Assembly: GCA_958298945.1 (NCBI GenBank)
Contig: OY282610.1
Coordinates: 46,817,667 to 46,881,666 of the forward strand
Reading direction: 5' to 3'
Length of the DNA stretch: 64,000 bases
Source of the DNA: Atherix ibis
Lineage: Eukaryota; Arthropoda; Insecta; Diptera; Athericidae
Part shown: positions 40,598 through 52,339 of the stretch, piece by piece
Layout of the letters: the number at the start of each line of letters is the position of its first letter
Numbering within the stretch: position 1 is the first letter of the stretch
Notes under the pieces: generated by a model
Databases searched by the model: none
The model's input: only the letters and a program-made list of their open reading frames with translations
What the model was told of the DNA's origin: nothing
Translations under genes and position numbers: made by a program

Positions 40598-41945
40598 TTG
40601 TATTTCTCGTTATAAAAAGTTCATACTCTATTTCTCGTTATAAAAATATGATATGGATAACATCTCGGTTCTCTTGTTTAGCTATAAGGTCCTTAACCAT
40701 AAGAGAGAGTATACTTTACATCACCAAAACATATTTAGCAACTTAAAGTTTTGTGTATATGAGCGTTACTATTTTCCCAAATGGAGCTGGTCTATTTCTA
40801 TTGTACTTGGTTAGGTCAGTTAGAGTTTGTTAAATTTTGTGTTAAACCTTTGATCAGATTAAAAAGATAAATTGTTGGATCTAGGAGTTCCACAACGACT
40901 GGAGTTCTGCTCGTATGAACATGCCTGATTTGCGTATTCGATAAATAAACGTGGAATAATTAGCAGAATGTCCCTGAATAGTAGCAGAACGTCCTTCGAT
41001 TGGTGTATAGTGTCCAAAAGGAAAGCTATAGGTGCGAGCAGTTTTCATGCCCAAAATTTCTGTAAGGATAATGCTTAGACTGGATTGTTGATAGTGAGAC
41101 ATTTTTAGTGAGACGTATGGCTGAGGATATAGTTCGTGATTTTTTTTAGTAGGCGAGACATATTAGGAATAGATGTGAGCTCCAAACGTCGGACACTTAC
41201 TCCAGCCTTAATGATCAGCATGTTCACTTTCCATAATACCCATATGAGCAGGTTATGTTGAATTTCTGATGAGCAGGTTATGTTGAATTTCGTTAAGTAT
41301 AGAAACACTCAATTCAGTAAAGAATATGATATTTTTTCGGTTGGAAAAAACAGATCGAAATTTAAAAGCTGCTTTTTTTGCCCATAACCATTTATAGTAT
41401 GGAGCTGCCATGTAAGGCTCCACAATGTTAATTACAAATTTTGGTGCCACTGACCTCGACAACTACAAAGATAGTTGCATTGGATTTGAGTGCTGCATCC
41501 GTGAATAGAATGAATATTCTGAAATACTGTTCTAGGAAAAGTTTCCTTTCTAATATGAAGATATTCTCAATGCCACCGCTGACCACAGTTTTCAATCTGA
41601 ATGCAGGAGAAAACTTTAGAAGTGGAGAGACAAAGTAAAAGGACTTGTCTCTAACCTTGAAATTATTGAAAGCTATAGTTTAACTAAGTCCAATAATTGA
41701 ACTATTTCTCGTTATAAAAAGTTTCTGTTCTAGGAAAAGTTTCCTTGCTAATATGAAGATATTCTGAAAACCACAGTTTTCAATCTGAATGCAGGAGAAA
41801 ACTTTAGAAGTGGAGAGACAAAGTAAAAGGACTTGTCTCTAACCTTGAAATTATTGAAAGCTATAGTTTAACTAAGTCCAATAATTGAACTATTTCTCGT
41901 TATAAAAAGTTTCATACTCTATTTCTCGTTATAAAAAAAAATATA
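40598..41945. repeat. Complex repeat block bounded by short direct repeats
   Basis: A 45-bp phrase built of two copies of TATTTCTCGTTATAAAA separated by GTTCATACTC occurs at about 40,598-40,645. It recurs, with one extra T, at about 41,890-41,936, and a single copy lies near 41,701. Within the block, 41,415-41,690 matches the repeat at the window start. A tandem duplication of roughly 190-200 bp covers about 41,529-41,728 and 41,730-41,905; the second copy has lost some internal bases. A 73-codon minus frame at 40,881-41,102 looks protein-like but is unidentified. The origin is unknown, possibly LINE debris. Confidence 0.6.
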
Positions 41946-42198
41946 TAGTGTAAATATTTTAGCAATTGAAAATAATGAAAAGAAACTAACTAAAAAGAAT
42001 TTACCCCTATTAAAAAAAATGACATTTTTCCTCTCTTTGATTTGAGTACTCGTATATAAGAATTTGTTGAAATATTTTATAGAATTTGATTTTTATTAAA
42101 TTTTCATTTCTATTTTATTGAAATGGAAAAGTTTTTGTTTTTCTTAAATTTTAGAAATTTTTTTATGCTAATAGAACCTTCTTCATACTTTGTAACTA

Positions 42199-42248
42199 AT
42201 ATGAGCATTTTTATTTAATTTTTTTATTAAATAAAAAAATGCTCATAT
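42199..42248. repeat. Palindromic hairpin next to mariner C
   Basis: ATATGAGCATTTTTATTTAA on the left pairs with TTAAATAAAAAAATGCTCATAT-like sequence on the right, around a short T-rich centre, with one or two length differences in the A/T runs. It ends about 50 bp left of the mariner at 42,301. Confidence 0.75.
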
Positions 42249-42300
42249 AATATATTGGGTATATTAGAAAATTTTACACAGTTATTCGTTCGACTATAGA

Positions 42301-43561
42301 TACGAGGGTCGTTCAATAAGTCCTAAGAAAAAGATGGAAAAAAACTGTTTTTTAAAAAAAGAAAATTTTATTTTTCAACATAATCTCCTTTTAGTTCTAT
42401 ACACTTTATCCAACCGTTTTTCTAAAATTTTTATCCCGTCCAAAAAATAGGATTTCAGAAGTTCTGCAAAATACTCATCCGTTTGAGCAATGACGTCCTC
42501 GTTGGTAGTGAACCGTCGTCCGCCAAGCCATTTCTTCAGATTGGGGAAAAGAAAATAGTCATTCGGGGCCAAATCTGGTGAATAAGTGGGATGCTGCAAC
42601 AATTCCATTCTCAATTCCACAATTTTGGCTATGGAAACAGCGCAGGTGTGCACACGCGCATTGTCCTGATGCAAGAGGATTTTCTTCTTCTTCAGATGGG
42701 GGCGTTTCTCTTTGATTTCCTCGCTCAACCGTTGCAATAACGACGCGTAATACGCTCCTTTTCTAGTTTTTCCTTTTTCCAAGTAGTCGATAAAAATGAT
42801 GCCCTGCGAATCCCAAAAGACCGTGGCCATCACCTTGCCGGCCGATGGCACAGTTTTTGCCTTCTTCGGAGCCCGTTCACCCTTGAAAATCCACTGTGAT
42901 GACTGTCTCTTCGTTTCTGGAGTGTAGTAGTGTATCCAAGTTTCGTCCACAGTGACATATCGACGAAGGAATTCGGCTGGATTGCGATGAAAGAGTGCCA
43001 ACATAGCCTCAGAGTCCACTACACGATTGCGCTTATTCTCCTCTGAGAGCAAACGCGGCACCCATTTTGCCGAAATTTTTTTCACAGACAATTTTTCATG
43101 CAAAATTGAAGCGACTGTACCTTGTGATATGCCCGTGGCCTCAACTAATTTGCGCACTTTAATTCGCCGATCGTTCAAAATCAGATCGTGGATTTTGTCG
43201 ATGATTTCAGGAGTAGACACCTCAACTGGGCGTCCTGAACGATGTTCATCTTTTATGGATCAACGGCCACGTTTAAATTCATTCACCCAATTGTAAACCA
43301 TCGCAAACACAGGTGCAGATGTGCCATGAACTGCATCCAACTCGGCTTTGATTTCTTTCGGGCTTAAGCCTCTCAAATGGAGATGTTTGATGACAGCCCT
43401 AAACTCGCTTTTTTCCATTGTTATGCACAAATAAATGTCGTTAACTTTAATCGACGATAGAAATTGACCTACGCTTTCCTGTCGATAATGCTACTTACAA
43501 AAAAAAATATTTACCGAGCAATTTCTCGGATTTTCTAAGGACTTATTGAACGACCCTCGTA
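42301..43561 (-). mobile_element. Mariner element C, sister of the 9.9-kb copy, inactivated
   Basis: TA duplications at 42,301-42,302 and 43,560-43,561 flank a 1,257-bp element. Both ends begin CGAGGGTCGTTCAATAAGTC, identical for 22 bases or more. The minus-strand transposase is a close relative of the one at 9,972-11,015 but is broken twice. Because the ends are intact it could still be moved by a transposase supplied elsewhere. Confidence 0.96.
42375..43417 (-). pseudogene. Mariner transposase pseudogene (element C)
   Basis: The reading begins MEKSEFRAVIKHLHLRGLSP at about 43,417 and includes FAMVYNWVNEFKRGR, thereby preserving the Y-N pair missing from the 9.9-kb copy. A TGA at 43,262-43,260 replaces a serine codon just before KDEHRSGRP. 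Downstream the frame stays open through VDETW, HQDNARVH and SPDLAPNDYFLF, so all three catalytic Asp are kept. Near 42,407 one extra base shifts the last 12 codons, turning the usual LEKCIELKGDY ending into LDKVYRTKRRLC. The 281-codon open frame from 43,220 is an internal start and lacks the DNA-binding part. This looks like a recent loss of function. Confidence 0.93.
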
Positions 43562-45798
43562 GTACAATCAAAAATATTGCGTTGAATTTTGATCCTGTAC
43601 ACATGGAAATTGAATCTTGTGTACTTGTATAGGTAAAAATGAAATTTATGCACTGCAGATAATCGGTGAAGCATTATTTGAAATAATTTCACTAAATAAA
43701 CCAGTCACCATATAAGAATTGTACAATAATAGCCGCAGGACACTTGTTGCTTCTGGCAACCGGCAGCAAATATTTCTGCCTGGTGTATTTTCTAAAGAAA
43801 TTCTCGTTTATTATCAAAAACATATGTTAAACAGAGTTGTTGAAGCTGTCCGAAAAAATTTATTCAATTCTATCCTAATAATAAAATAAAAAATATATTG
43901 CATATAGAACTGTATTGGTTATATAGTCCTTGTTGAAAGGATTTGTATTTATAAATATCCTATGAACAATTTTAGTAGACTTGTTAGCATAAAGTTCGAG
44001 TGTAAACTTTAGAAAATGTGAAAATAATTTTTTATATTCGCCTTTTGTCATTTTCAGGTAAGAATAGTTTGTCCTTTTACTTATACGATCAATCCATTAA
44101 AGAGGTGATAATTGTCTGCACTTGAGGGGACTCACCTATATAATGACTCACAATATTCTTATGGAGAAGCCAACTCAAATGGCACTTAGGTGTTTATACT
44201 GAATTGCAATCAAACTAAAAGCGAACAGACTATAAGTAATACCTGTACCTGTATCTTTCCATCTATAGACATACGTGTATACAGGTGTACAAAGAAAAGG
44301 AAAAAAAATCTACCCAATTCAAGTTGAAGAGAACTCAGCATAGACTTAGTCGTATAATATTTACAAAAGTTTTCACTTTGGATATGTTGAACAAGCTGAA
44401 GGACTTGTTGGTAATATGCAACAAAAAAAAAAATGTATAGAGGGAAGGGATGGCATAGGAACCATATCGATAGGATTCTCATCAATGCTTTATTTGTATA
44501 AAAGGAAACCCAATATAATCTGATTAGAAATAAAATCGGCTAGTTTACGAATGGATCGCATAGTTCAATTCTCGACTTCGACTGTTTTACTTGGTGCTCA
44601 ATTGACGGTACTGTACTGTCCAGTTCAAGTGTCCTTACATACTAAAAATGGGTGAATAAAGGACTTAAGAAAACTTTTCCCTTACAATAACATTGTTCTA
44701 TGTTTATTTTCATTACCTTCTTTCACTTCTACTATAGATTTTCTCTTTATCTTAAGTGATGTACTGTATTCTTCTATACAAATTATACTATTGTACATAA
44801 CATTTTATACTCTATTGAAACAATTCTAGATTTAAGGGAATTAAAGCATTGTATATCCTTATGTGTTTTGTATTATATTTTCATTAAATTCTTAGTATTT
44901 TGTTGTTGTTGCTGTTGTTCATGTTTTGATTTTGTTCCAAAACTTTGTCGTTTCATTATTTTATATATTGAGTATAGGGTAGGTTATCCTTAAAGTCATT
45001 GTACAATATTTACCCGAAATTGAACTAATGGATAGACATTTTTCCCATGAATAAAATCTGAAAAACCTCTCACCTTTTTATTTTTAGATTGTTCTTTTTT
45101 TATTAGTTTTTTTCTTTATTATTTGAATTTATTTCTATGGTATACCTCGAATATATAAAAATTTGCTCATTTTGGCTTATTTGATTGATAAGTGAAATGG
45201 GGTTGTTTAGAGATTGTAAATTTAAGGGAAATTTCTCTAATCTTTAAGTTCATTTGATTTTGGTTATGTTCGATAAGAGAAATTCGAAAAATCCTTTTTC
45301 TTAGTCCTTTTTGTAAATTTTTTACTAAATCAATATCGTACATTTAATTCTTACAAATAAAATAAATGTTTTTTAATAGGTTTTTATGAGAAAATCTATT
45401 CAATTTGAATATGTAAATAATTATTTTGACTCTCCAAAAGCATCAAATGTACATCAATTTATTTTGAATAAATTAATTTGTTAATATCAGAAAACTTTTC
45501 AATTAAATCGAATTAATCTAAAACAAAAATTAATATAAGTAAAAAAAAAAACAAAATAAAATAAAAACAATTTTCTAAGAATTTCTTTCCAATTAATATA
45601 ATCGAAATCAAATATAGGTAAGGAAAAATTATTGAAAAATCCTTTCGTATTTTTTTTTTTGGGAGATAAATAACCAAAAAATTATTTATTGTTTATTGAA
45701 TACTCTTCTAAAAGTATTTGTTTTATTTTCTATATCTAGAAAAGGGGAAAATTGTTTCAAAATAGTTGACATAAAAATACGTACTATTGAAGTAAATG
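43562..45798. other. Intergenic stretch, no gene recognised
   Basis: AT-rich single-copy-looking DNA. A short GTT/GCT trinucleotide stretch lies near 44,902-44,920. An open frame of 91 codons at 44,210-44,485 (minus) shows no motif. Nothing transposon-like is seen. Confidence 0.5.
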
Positions 45799-45945
45799 TA
45801 CCACGAGTTACCAACAAATAAGCCTCGAATCAATCAAAAATTTGCCGCACGTCGCCAAAAAATGTGCCGCGTCGTCAAAAATAAATAGTCGCGCATTAAG
45901 AAAAGTGCCGTGAGTTGCAAATGAAAGCTGCACGCCAACTTATTT
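45799..45945 (+). repeat. CpG-rich 22-bp minisatellite, 6-7 degenerate units
   Basis: GCC-led units start at about 45,799 (as TACCACGAG), 45,822, 45,844, 45,866, 45,888, 45,907 and 45,930. Four successive steps are exactly 22 bp, then 19 and 23. Typical units read GCCGCACGTCGCCAAAAAAT. The CpG content stands out sharply from the AT-rich surroundings. Confidence 0.75.
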
Positions 45946-46089
45946 GTTTCGTCAGAATGTATAGTTGAGGAGAATTTATTTTATTTGGAGGAACATTTTT
46001 TTTAACGGATTACTTTTAATTTTTTTTTTTGATTATTTCCCAAAAAAGAATAATAAAAATAACCTTTTTGCTGTTAATTATTCTGTGCA

Positions 46090-47140
46090 TACGAGATCTG
46101 TTCAAAAAGTATCGCCAATTTTGTGTTTTTCTTTTCAAAAATTATTTATTTATTCATGAATATCTATTTTGTCCCCTTCAAAGTAATCCCCACCAGATAT
46201 TATACACTTGTGCCAACTTTTTTTCCAATCCTCGAGCACTTCAAAAAAATCATTTTTTGTGATCTTGTTCAGCTCCTCCTTCGATGCCGTCTTTATCTCC
46301 TCAATCGTAGCGTAGTGTCGTCCTTTCATGGAGCTCTTCAGTTTCGGGAACAAGAAAAAGTCACAGGGAGCCAGAGCTGGGGAATACGGTGGCTGCGGCA
46401 TTATCAGTATATTGTTTTTGGCCAAACATTCGCGCAAAAGCAACGATGCGTGAGCAGAGGCGTTATCATGATGGAAAAGCCAATTTTTGTTCTTCCACAA
46501 ATCCGGGTGTTTCTGCCAGATTGCTTCACGCAACTTGCGCATAACTAGCAGGTAATATTCCCTATTGACCATTCTACCCTGTGGTAGGAACTCATGATGC
46601 ACCACGTCCCCACAATCGAAGAAAACTGTAAGCAAAACCTTCACATTCGACCGAACTTGGCTCGTTTTTTTCGGTCTTGGCGAAGACTCGACGATTGGCC
46701 AATACTATTTTCTTCACTTCATCAATGTTTTTGTCTGTTGTTGACGTGCTCGGGCGTCCGACACGCTTTTCGTCGTTCATATCTTCTTGGCCCTCTGAGA
46801 ACATTTTATACCACCGATAAATGTTGCTTCGATCCAAGGTAGCTTCTTCATATGCCACAGTCAACATTCGGAATGTGTCCGTGCAATTAATTTTGTTTTT
46901 CACACAAAATTTGATACAGATTCTTTGATCCATTTTTTGGAATGGGCAAAATCGAAGACGATCCATAACACGTGCAAGCAAAGCAGCTGTCAAAAATTAA
47001 CTGAATATTCAAAATGGCTGAACTTATCGGCATAAGTGAGAGATATGAGTACCAACATAACGCTATAAAAAAATTGAAAATCGAATATACGTAACCCGCA
47101 GAAATTCAAAATTCGCGATACTTTTTGAACAGACCTCGTA
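46090..47140 (-). mobile_element. Mariner element J, internally deleted, ends intact
   Basis: TA at 46,090-46,091 and 47,139-47,140 flank termini that read inward CGAGATCTGTTCAAAAAGTA and CGAGGTCTGTTCAAAAAGTA, with matching continuing for about ten more bases. The length is 1,047 bp, some 200-300 bp shorter than a full mariner, because the middle of the transposase is missing. This is a distinct terminal type from the other families here. Confidence 0.94.
46150..46993 (-). pseudogene. Mariner transposase pseudogene lacking the first catalytic Asp region
   Basis: The N-terminal part (46,993 downward; MDQRICIKFCVKNKINCTDT, YRWYKMFSEGQEDMNDEKRV, GRPSTSTTDKNID, VLANRRV) is the DNA-binding region. 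It fuses out of frame to a segment readable in another frame as PRPKKTSQVRSNVKVLLTVF. The intervening 80-100 codons, which would carry the second HTH and the first DDD aspartate, are deleted. From 46,644 the frame is open: FFDCGDVVHHEFLPQG, HHDNASAHASLLLRECLAKN, PPYSPALAPCDFFLFPKLK and a C terminus with SGGDYFEGD. The second and third Asp are 34 residues apart. It is not functional. Confidence 0.9.
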
Positions 47141-47394
47141 TATTCACTTTTCTTCTACCATTTGGTATAAAATTGAGGGATTTTTTCTTGTAATTGTTTA
47201 ACATCATCAATTGAATTTGGGTTTTCTTTAATATCAAATTTAGTATAAAAAAATCATGATTTAAAAAAAAATTACATGAAAATGCATTTGAAACTCTTTG
47301 AAAAAATATATTTTTGCTCAATTAAAACAGGTAAACCTTTAAAAATTTAGACTTTTTACTCAATGTAAATTTCAATTTTCATAAATGATCATCA

Positions 47395-47700
47395 TAAGGG
47401 GGCGGGGGGGGGTAGGTATAGGTCTGATCCAGGACTACTGAATCGGAAAATTCTTACTTAGTATCGAGATCGTCAAATTTATTAAGGCCACTGAAAGGAC
47501 AGATATCATCGCTGCATCGATGGCAGGGGCTGCATTTTCTGCTTCTCCCATGAGTACAGCTAGTATAGACTTACTAGCTACTCTTATTAGTCGTAATCAC
47601 CCATATGGATTAAGCTACTCGTCCTATGCATCGTTTTGAGCATATTTTTACTAACGATGATTTTATTATTCATTAGGCTCCGAAGTTGTCCATCATCAAG
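47395..47700 (-). mobile_element. Old LINE tail fragment, relative of 22,555-22,830
   Basis: This shares ordered blocks with the 22.5-kb fragment: GGTCT...CTACTGAATC near 47,420; CCATATGGATTAAG near 47,602, corresponding to CCATACGAATTAAG; and TTAGGCTCC near 47,677, corresponding to TAGGCTCC. The minus strand keeps a poor WxGxxAxxxW-like remnant of the WWAGYLIRM box. A G-rich run lies at about 47,397-47,412 at its left edge. Confidence 0.45.
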
Positions 47701-47880
47701 GCAATTCCTCACTATAGACAGCAAAGTTACTAAAACCAATAAGAACTCATGGGCAAGATCTCTGGGGCTCTATTAAGCTTTTTAAGTACAGTCGAATCTA
47801 AGCTCTTTAGATAAAAATACTTTTTTTCGATACCCCCTTTTCATGCCTGTGTCTAGGCAAACCCTGGCTATGCTAACATA
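47701..47880 (+). mobile_element. Jockey ORF2 3' fragment
   Basis: ACTATAGACAGCAAAGTT followed by AAAACCAATA, CTCTGGGGCTCTA and a GATACCCCCTTTT stretch parallels the Jockey sequence at about 16,497-16,650 (TATAGACAGCAAAGTT...CTCTGGGGATCTACTAAG...GATGCCCCCTTTT), with deletions. It is a small decayed piece of the same or a closely related element. Confidence 0.75.
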
Positions 47881-48814
47881 TGAAGCTGCTTTCCCTATTT
47901 AAGCAGTTTTCTTTATTTAATTAAAAAATATTCCTTATTTAATTAAAAAAAATTTTCTTATTTAATTACTTAATTTCCTTTTTCGGTTGGTTTTTACAAC
48001 AAAAAAAATTACTTAAAAATATTAAAATAAATAAAAATTTAATAAAATTATTTATTCAATTTGATTTAAATTTTTTCTCTAATTTAATTTTATTTCTAAA
48101 TTCATAAATCCTAATTTTAAAATTATATTTTTAGTATTGAAAATTATTATTTTTATTTATACCAAATAAAATATTTATTCGTAAATTGCTAATAGAATTT
48201 ATAATATATTTTGAAATAGTATTGATTGGTAATATCTATTTGGTCTAATAGCATCTCCTTTTCGAAAAAGATTTGCCATTTTTAAGACTTTTAAAGTAGT
48301 TTTCATTGCAGGATAATTAAAAAATTATTAAGATTATTTCGATCCTTCTTAAAAAAACAAAATTTCTATCAGACATCGTTAAAATTATCAAAAAAAAACT
48401 TGTTTTTGGAAAGTTTCACTTTTCTGCTCATACTTGAGCACTAAATTTTCTTATGCTCACTTGCGCTAAAACTATCTTTACTATTAAATATTTGTTGGAT
48501 TAGTGTTTTCTTCTAAATATTTACTGAATTGTCTTTGATAATATATTTCATGTTGTTTGAATTGAGTTTTGTTCGAGTCACAGCAAAATTATAGAAATTC
48601 AAAATTATTTTTCTCATTCGGAAATTTTATTTTCTACAAAATTTTATTCAAAAATGTATCCAGAATTTTACTCAGGAGGTTGTTATTTTCATAATAAATA
48701 AATTAATTTCCGAAAGCTATAAATTTGTTTTCTTCATTGTATGTAATATGTCTAGAACATGATGCAGCATGCGATCATTAAATTGGTTGTTGGTTAGTTG
48801 GAAGGATTAGTTAG
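47881..48814. other. AT-rich stretch, no gene recognised
   Basis: It begins with three imperfect copies of a TTATTTAATTAAAAA word (about 47,928-47,975), then A/T-dominated sequence. Nothing coding is seen. Confidence 0.5.
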
Positions 48815-49060
48815 AAGTTATTATATTTTATGAAGAATGTTCAATTGCTTTAAAAAATCAAAGAGAGGACTTGGCAAATGTACTGAACCATCTAAAAGCT
48901 GGACAATGGAGGTAATTTTAATAGAAGAGGAATTTTTCATTAGGTGACATTGCTTTAGAAAATGGACGATTGTGAGTTGAGCGTCACAGGATGGACAGTT
49001 GAGATGACTCGACGGGCCATAATGGATGGGCAATATAGCTGGATTGGCCAAAATGACTTC
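48815..49060 (-). mobile_element. LINE ORF2 C-terminal zinc-finger fragment
   Basis: The minus strand from about 49,010 downward reads GPSSHLNCPSCDAQLTIVHF and LKQCHL, i.e. CX2CX7HX4C, then LLDGSVHLPSPLFDFLKQLN to a stop near 48,821. This cysteine-histidine box followed by a short helical tail is typical of the extreme C terminus of several non-LTR ORF2 proteins. Only this end is preserved. Confidence 0.6.
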
Positions 49061-52000
49061 CGATGCTACCTACCTATTTCTAACGATACTAATGTTTTGA
49101 TGATTGGAAGTGCATACTTAAATCAAAAAAATATGACACTACTTTTACAAGGAAGATACCACAATAAAATTTAAGGATGTGGGAGTATTTTAACTCAATG
49201 ATTGAATCAGATACAAGAGTTTCGTCGGTGACGGATTCGATAATAAATATTAGGTAATTATTGAGCCCGTACAATTGCTCTGGAAAAATGCATAACTCTC
49301 CTCTCAATAATAGCTGCCAGTCAGGATGAGAAAAAGCAGCTTGGAAATTTTAGAGTAGTAGTAAAGGGATATCTTTCAACATAAGGGATCAGTAACGAAA
49401 GGAAAAATAAAGTTTTCTTTTATAAAGAGGGTGATATAATATATATATTAATAGGTTATAAAGGATACTTATAGCAACAAATGTTTTTAAACGATAACAA
49501 GTATTTTGAAGCTTAAATTATTTTGTCAGTTTACTTTTATTTTCACAATTTTTATAAATTTCTACAACAACATATATTCAACGAATGTGAAAAATGACTA
49601 AGGAGTAAATAACAATCAATATTTCTCTGCCTTTCATGATTAATTTAATAACTTAAAAAAAAATCATTGCGTCATTGCCTTTTTAGCTATTGTTGAGTAT
49701 TTATTAGGAGGGTAGTTCTTTAACAAGGAGGTTAGATGAGGATAAATATGTTTTGTAATTGGTTATTCACAGTTTATATACAAAAGGAAGATTTAAGCTT
49801 TGGTGAATAACAACATCACAGTAGATTTCAATGATTGGTCCAAAAAAGCAGTTGGTCCAAATTGGTAAGTCCAAATTGGTTTCAGTCCTGTATTTTAAAG
49901 TAGTAATTTAATGATGGTTGTTAAATTTGATCGTCCCTATCTTCCATATTAAGCGTTTATCGTTATATAGTCCTGGATAGCGTACCTTGTCCTCTGTTAG
50001 AATATTGTTGCTATTAAATGATATAAAAGAAAATGGGTTTAAGCAAAACAGTAAAAGTAATACGAATGCATTTTAGTTAGTTCAGTTTTGACTCTCCACT
50101 ATCAGATAGGGTTTTGGTGATAGGCTAAAACGGCAGTGTCATCGTCATATGTTGCTATAATGTATTTATTATTTGTTAGAAAATCATATATTATCAAGAA
50201 TACTATATATTTAGAGTATTGGTTAGATAAGTTGGGGTTTGTTAAATATTGTAAAGAATTTTAGTATATTCTAAAATTATGTTGGATTAGTAGATAGGTA
50301 ATCTATAGCTTCTATGTACAACTGATTGGGGATAGCTATGAGCACTTGATACGAAAGATTTTCCATTGAAGAAAGTATGAGGACATTTTTAATCAAACTC
50401 TTAAGCTATGCCCAAAAATATGGCTAGGTAGTATAAATATCTGAAAAATTTGAAATTAAAAATATAAATTTTTTTTTCAAGGTAATTTGAAGATATTCCA
50501 AGGGTAACCTTTATAAGCAAATATACAATATATTTAAATTATAATATATAAAAATCGAAAAATGGTCCTTTTCTAAGTATTCACTTAAAGTTTATTCAGA
50601 AAATTCTTTAACAAACATTTTTTTTTTATAGAAGAATACGATTTCAAACTCTAACTAGCCCAGGTAGGGAGTTTTTTTTTGTTGTATGTACTATATATTA
50701 CAATAAGTATTTGTCTTTGATTGAATAGCTAAATAAAATTAAGTGGCATTAGTATAGATTCCAGAAAAAGCAAGGGATTAAATAGGAAAATGTCATTTGA
50801 GGAAGTGAAATTGTTTGCGTTTCAATTTTCTTAACATATTATTTACGATAATATTGGTATGTTTTTGTATCTGCTCTCTGTACAAATACTAATATATAGT
50901 TGACTGTTGTATGAATATTTGTATATTGCTTGGGCCAGAGATATTTCAGTTAATTCCTAATGTGACCCAAAAACTCTTCAATTCAGCATAAGAAAACTAA
51001 TTTTTGATGTGAGTTTCATAGCCGAAATAGAATGAAATTCGTAGAAAATGTCATAGATACCGATTTTATGTATTGTATATAAATATTTAGTATATATATA
51101 CTTATGCATAAGTAAATATCCTTTATTAGTATGTTCAGAATAAGAGTATGAATACGGTTGCCAATGAAAAGAATCCTTGCCTACCGAGTAGATTGAAAGA
51201 AGCTTCACAAGATCAATATCAGAAGTATCAGTGCGTAATAAAGTATCAACTAATTTCTTGCACACATTTGTATCTATGACACAGATCCCAATTAATTCCA
51301 TGAATTAACTACAATTAGTTTATATATTGTGTAATTATCATAATTAATATTTTCTTATATAATGAAGGTGTTGCTAGCTAACCTTATGGGGTCCAGATTA
51401 AATCTCGGATCTATCTAAGGGTATGAAGGATCATATTACCATGGCGATTTAATGTCACAACTGAATAAAATAATCTTTTATGTAAAAAGGAGTAAAAGGA
51501 AAATTTCTTTTCGCTTTTCTTTATTATTAATTTTCTTGTTGATGTTGTTATTGTTATTGTTGTTGAAGGTGGGAAGAGGGTAGATATGTCTGTTATTGAT
51601 ATTAAATAAATTTGCAATCTTTTGTTATTATTTTTTGTTGACTACCCCTCCAACCCTCTCTACAATCTCTAATGTACATGCATGAAGGTCACTATAAGTA
51701 TAATATTTCTACGAGGATACTTTCTTGAACACATGTAATATGGAAAATGGTACCAAACATAAGGCAGCTTTTTATATGAAGGTAAAATGAATAGAAATAT
51801 TGGAAGCGCAAAAGAAAAATTAATTAACTAATAATGATAGTGTCCAAAAGCATATCGGTTTCCATTGTGCTAAAGAATTTTTCTGTCATAAAATGCGAGC
51901 ATATAGACGCTCATTCGGGATAACAGACAAGAATTATAATATTGAATATCGTCAAGGTATTTTTTTTGTAGACAACCAAAAATGACTCGTGCATAAACAA

Positions 52001-52339
52001 ACAATTATAATTAACATGCTGACAAATATTTAAATTTTATATAATATCGGAAATATGGTCTAAGAGCATTGAGTTCATGTTCTAGGATTCTATTTGAAGG
52101 GAAAAACAGGTGAAAAATATTTTCTCCCAGTACGAATGTAACATAAGTGCTCAAAAGATGATTGGTATAGAGGCGGTGTGTCCTGAAAATCCTTTTACTT
52201 GTAATTTATAGGAAATACACACTTTTTTAAAATAATATTTAACAATATTTTTTCACACATTTTTGTGTTAATTGCGTTGTGTATATTTACTTCAAGTTGT
52301 TCAATTTATCTCCGATCAGTTAGTGTGTATCTTCCTCTT
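49061..52339. other. Intergenic stretch, no gene recognised
   Basis: Open frames on the minus strand at 49,089-49,307, 50,978-51,301 and 51,411-51,617 have somewhat mixed composition but no recognisable motif. A TTG/TTA trinucleotide-rich stretch lies at about 51,530-51,570. No transposon ends are seen. Confidence 0.45.

Noticed and set aside
40598..41945. The 45-bp direct repeats as LTRs of a retrotransposon
   Set aside because: They are too short, are internally duplicated words, lack TG...CA ends, and no gag, protease or integrase lies between them.
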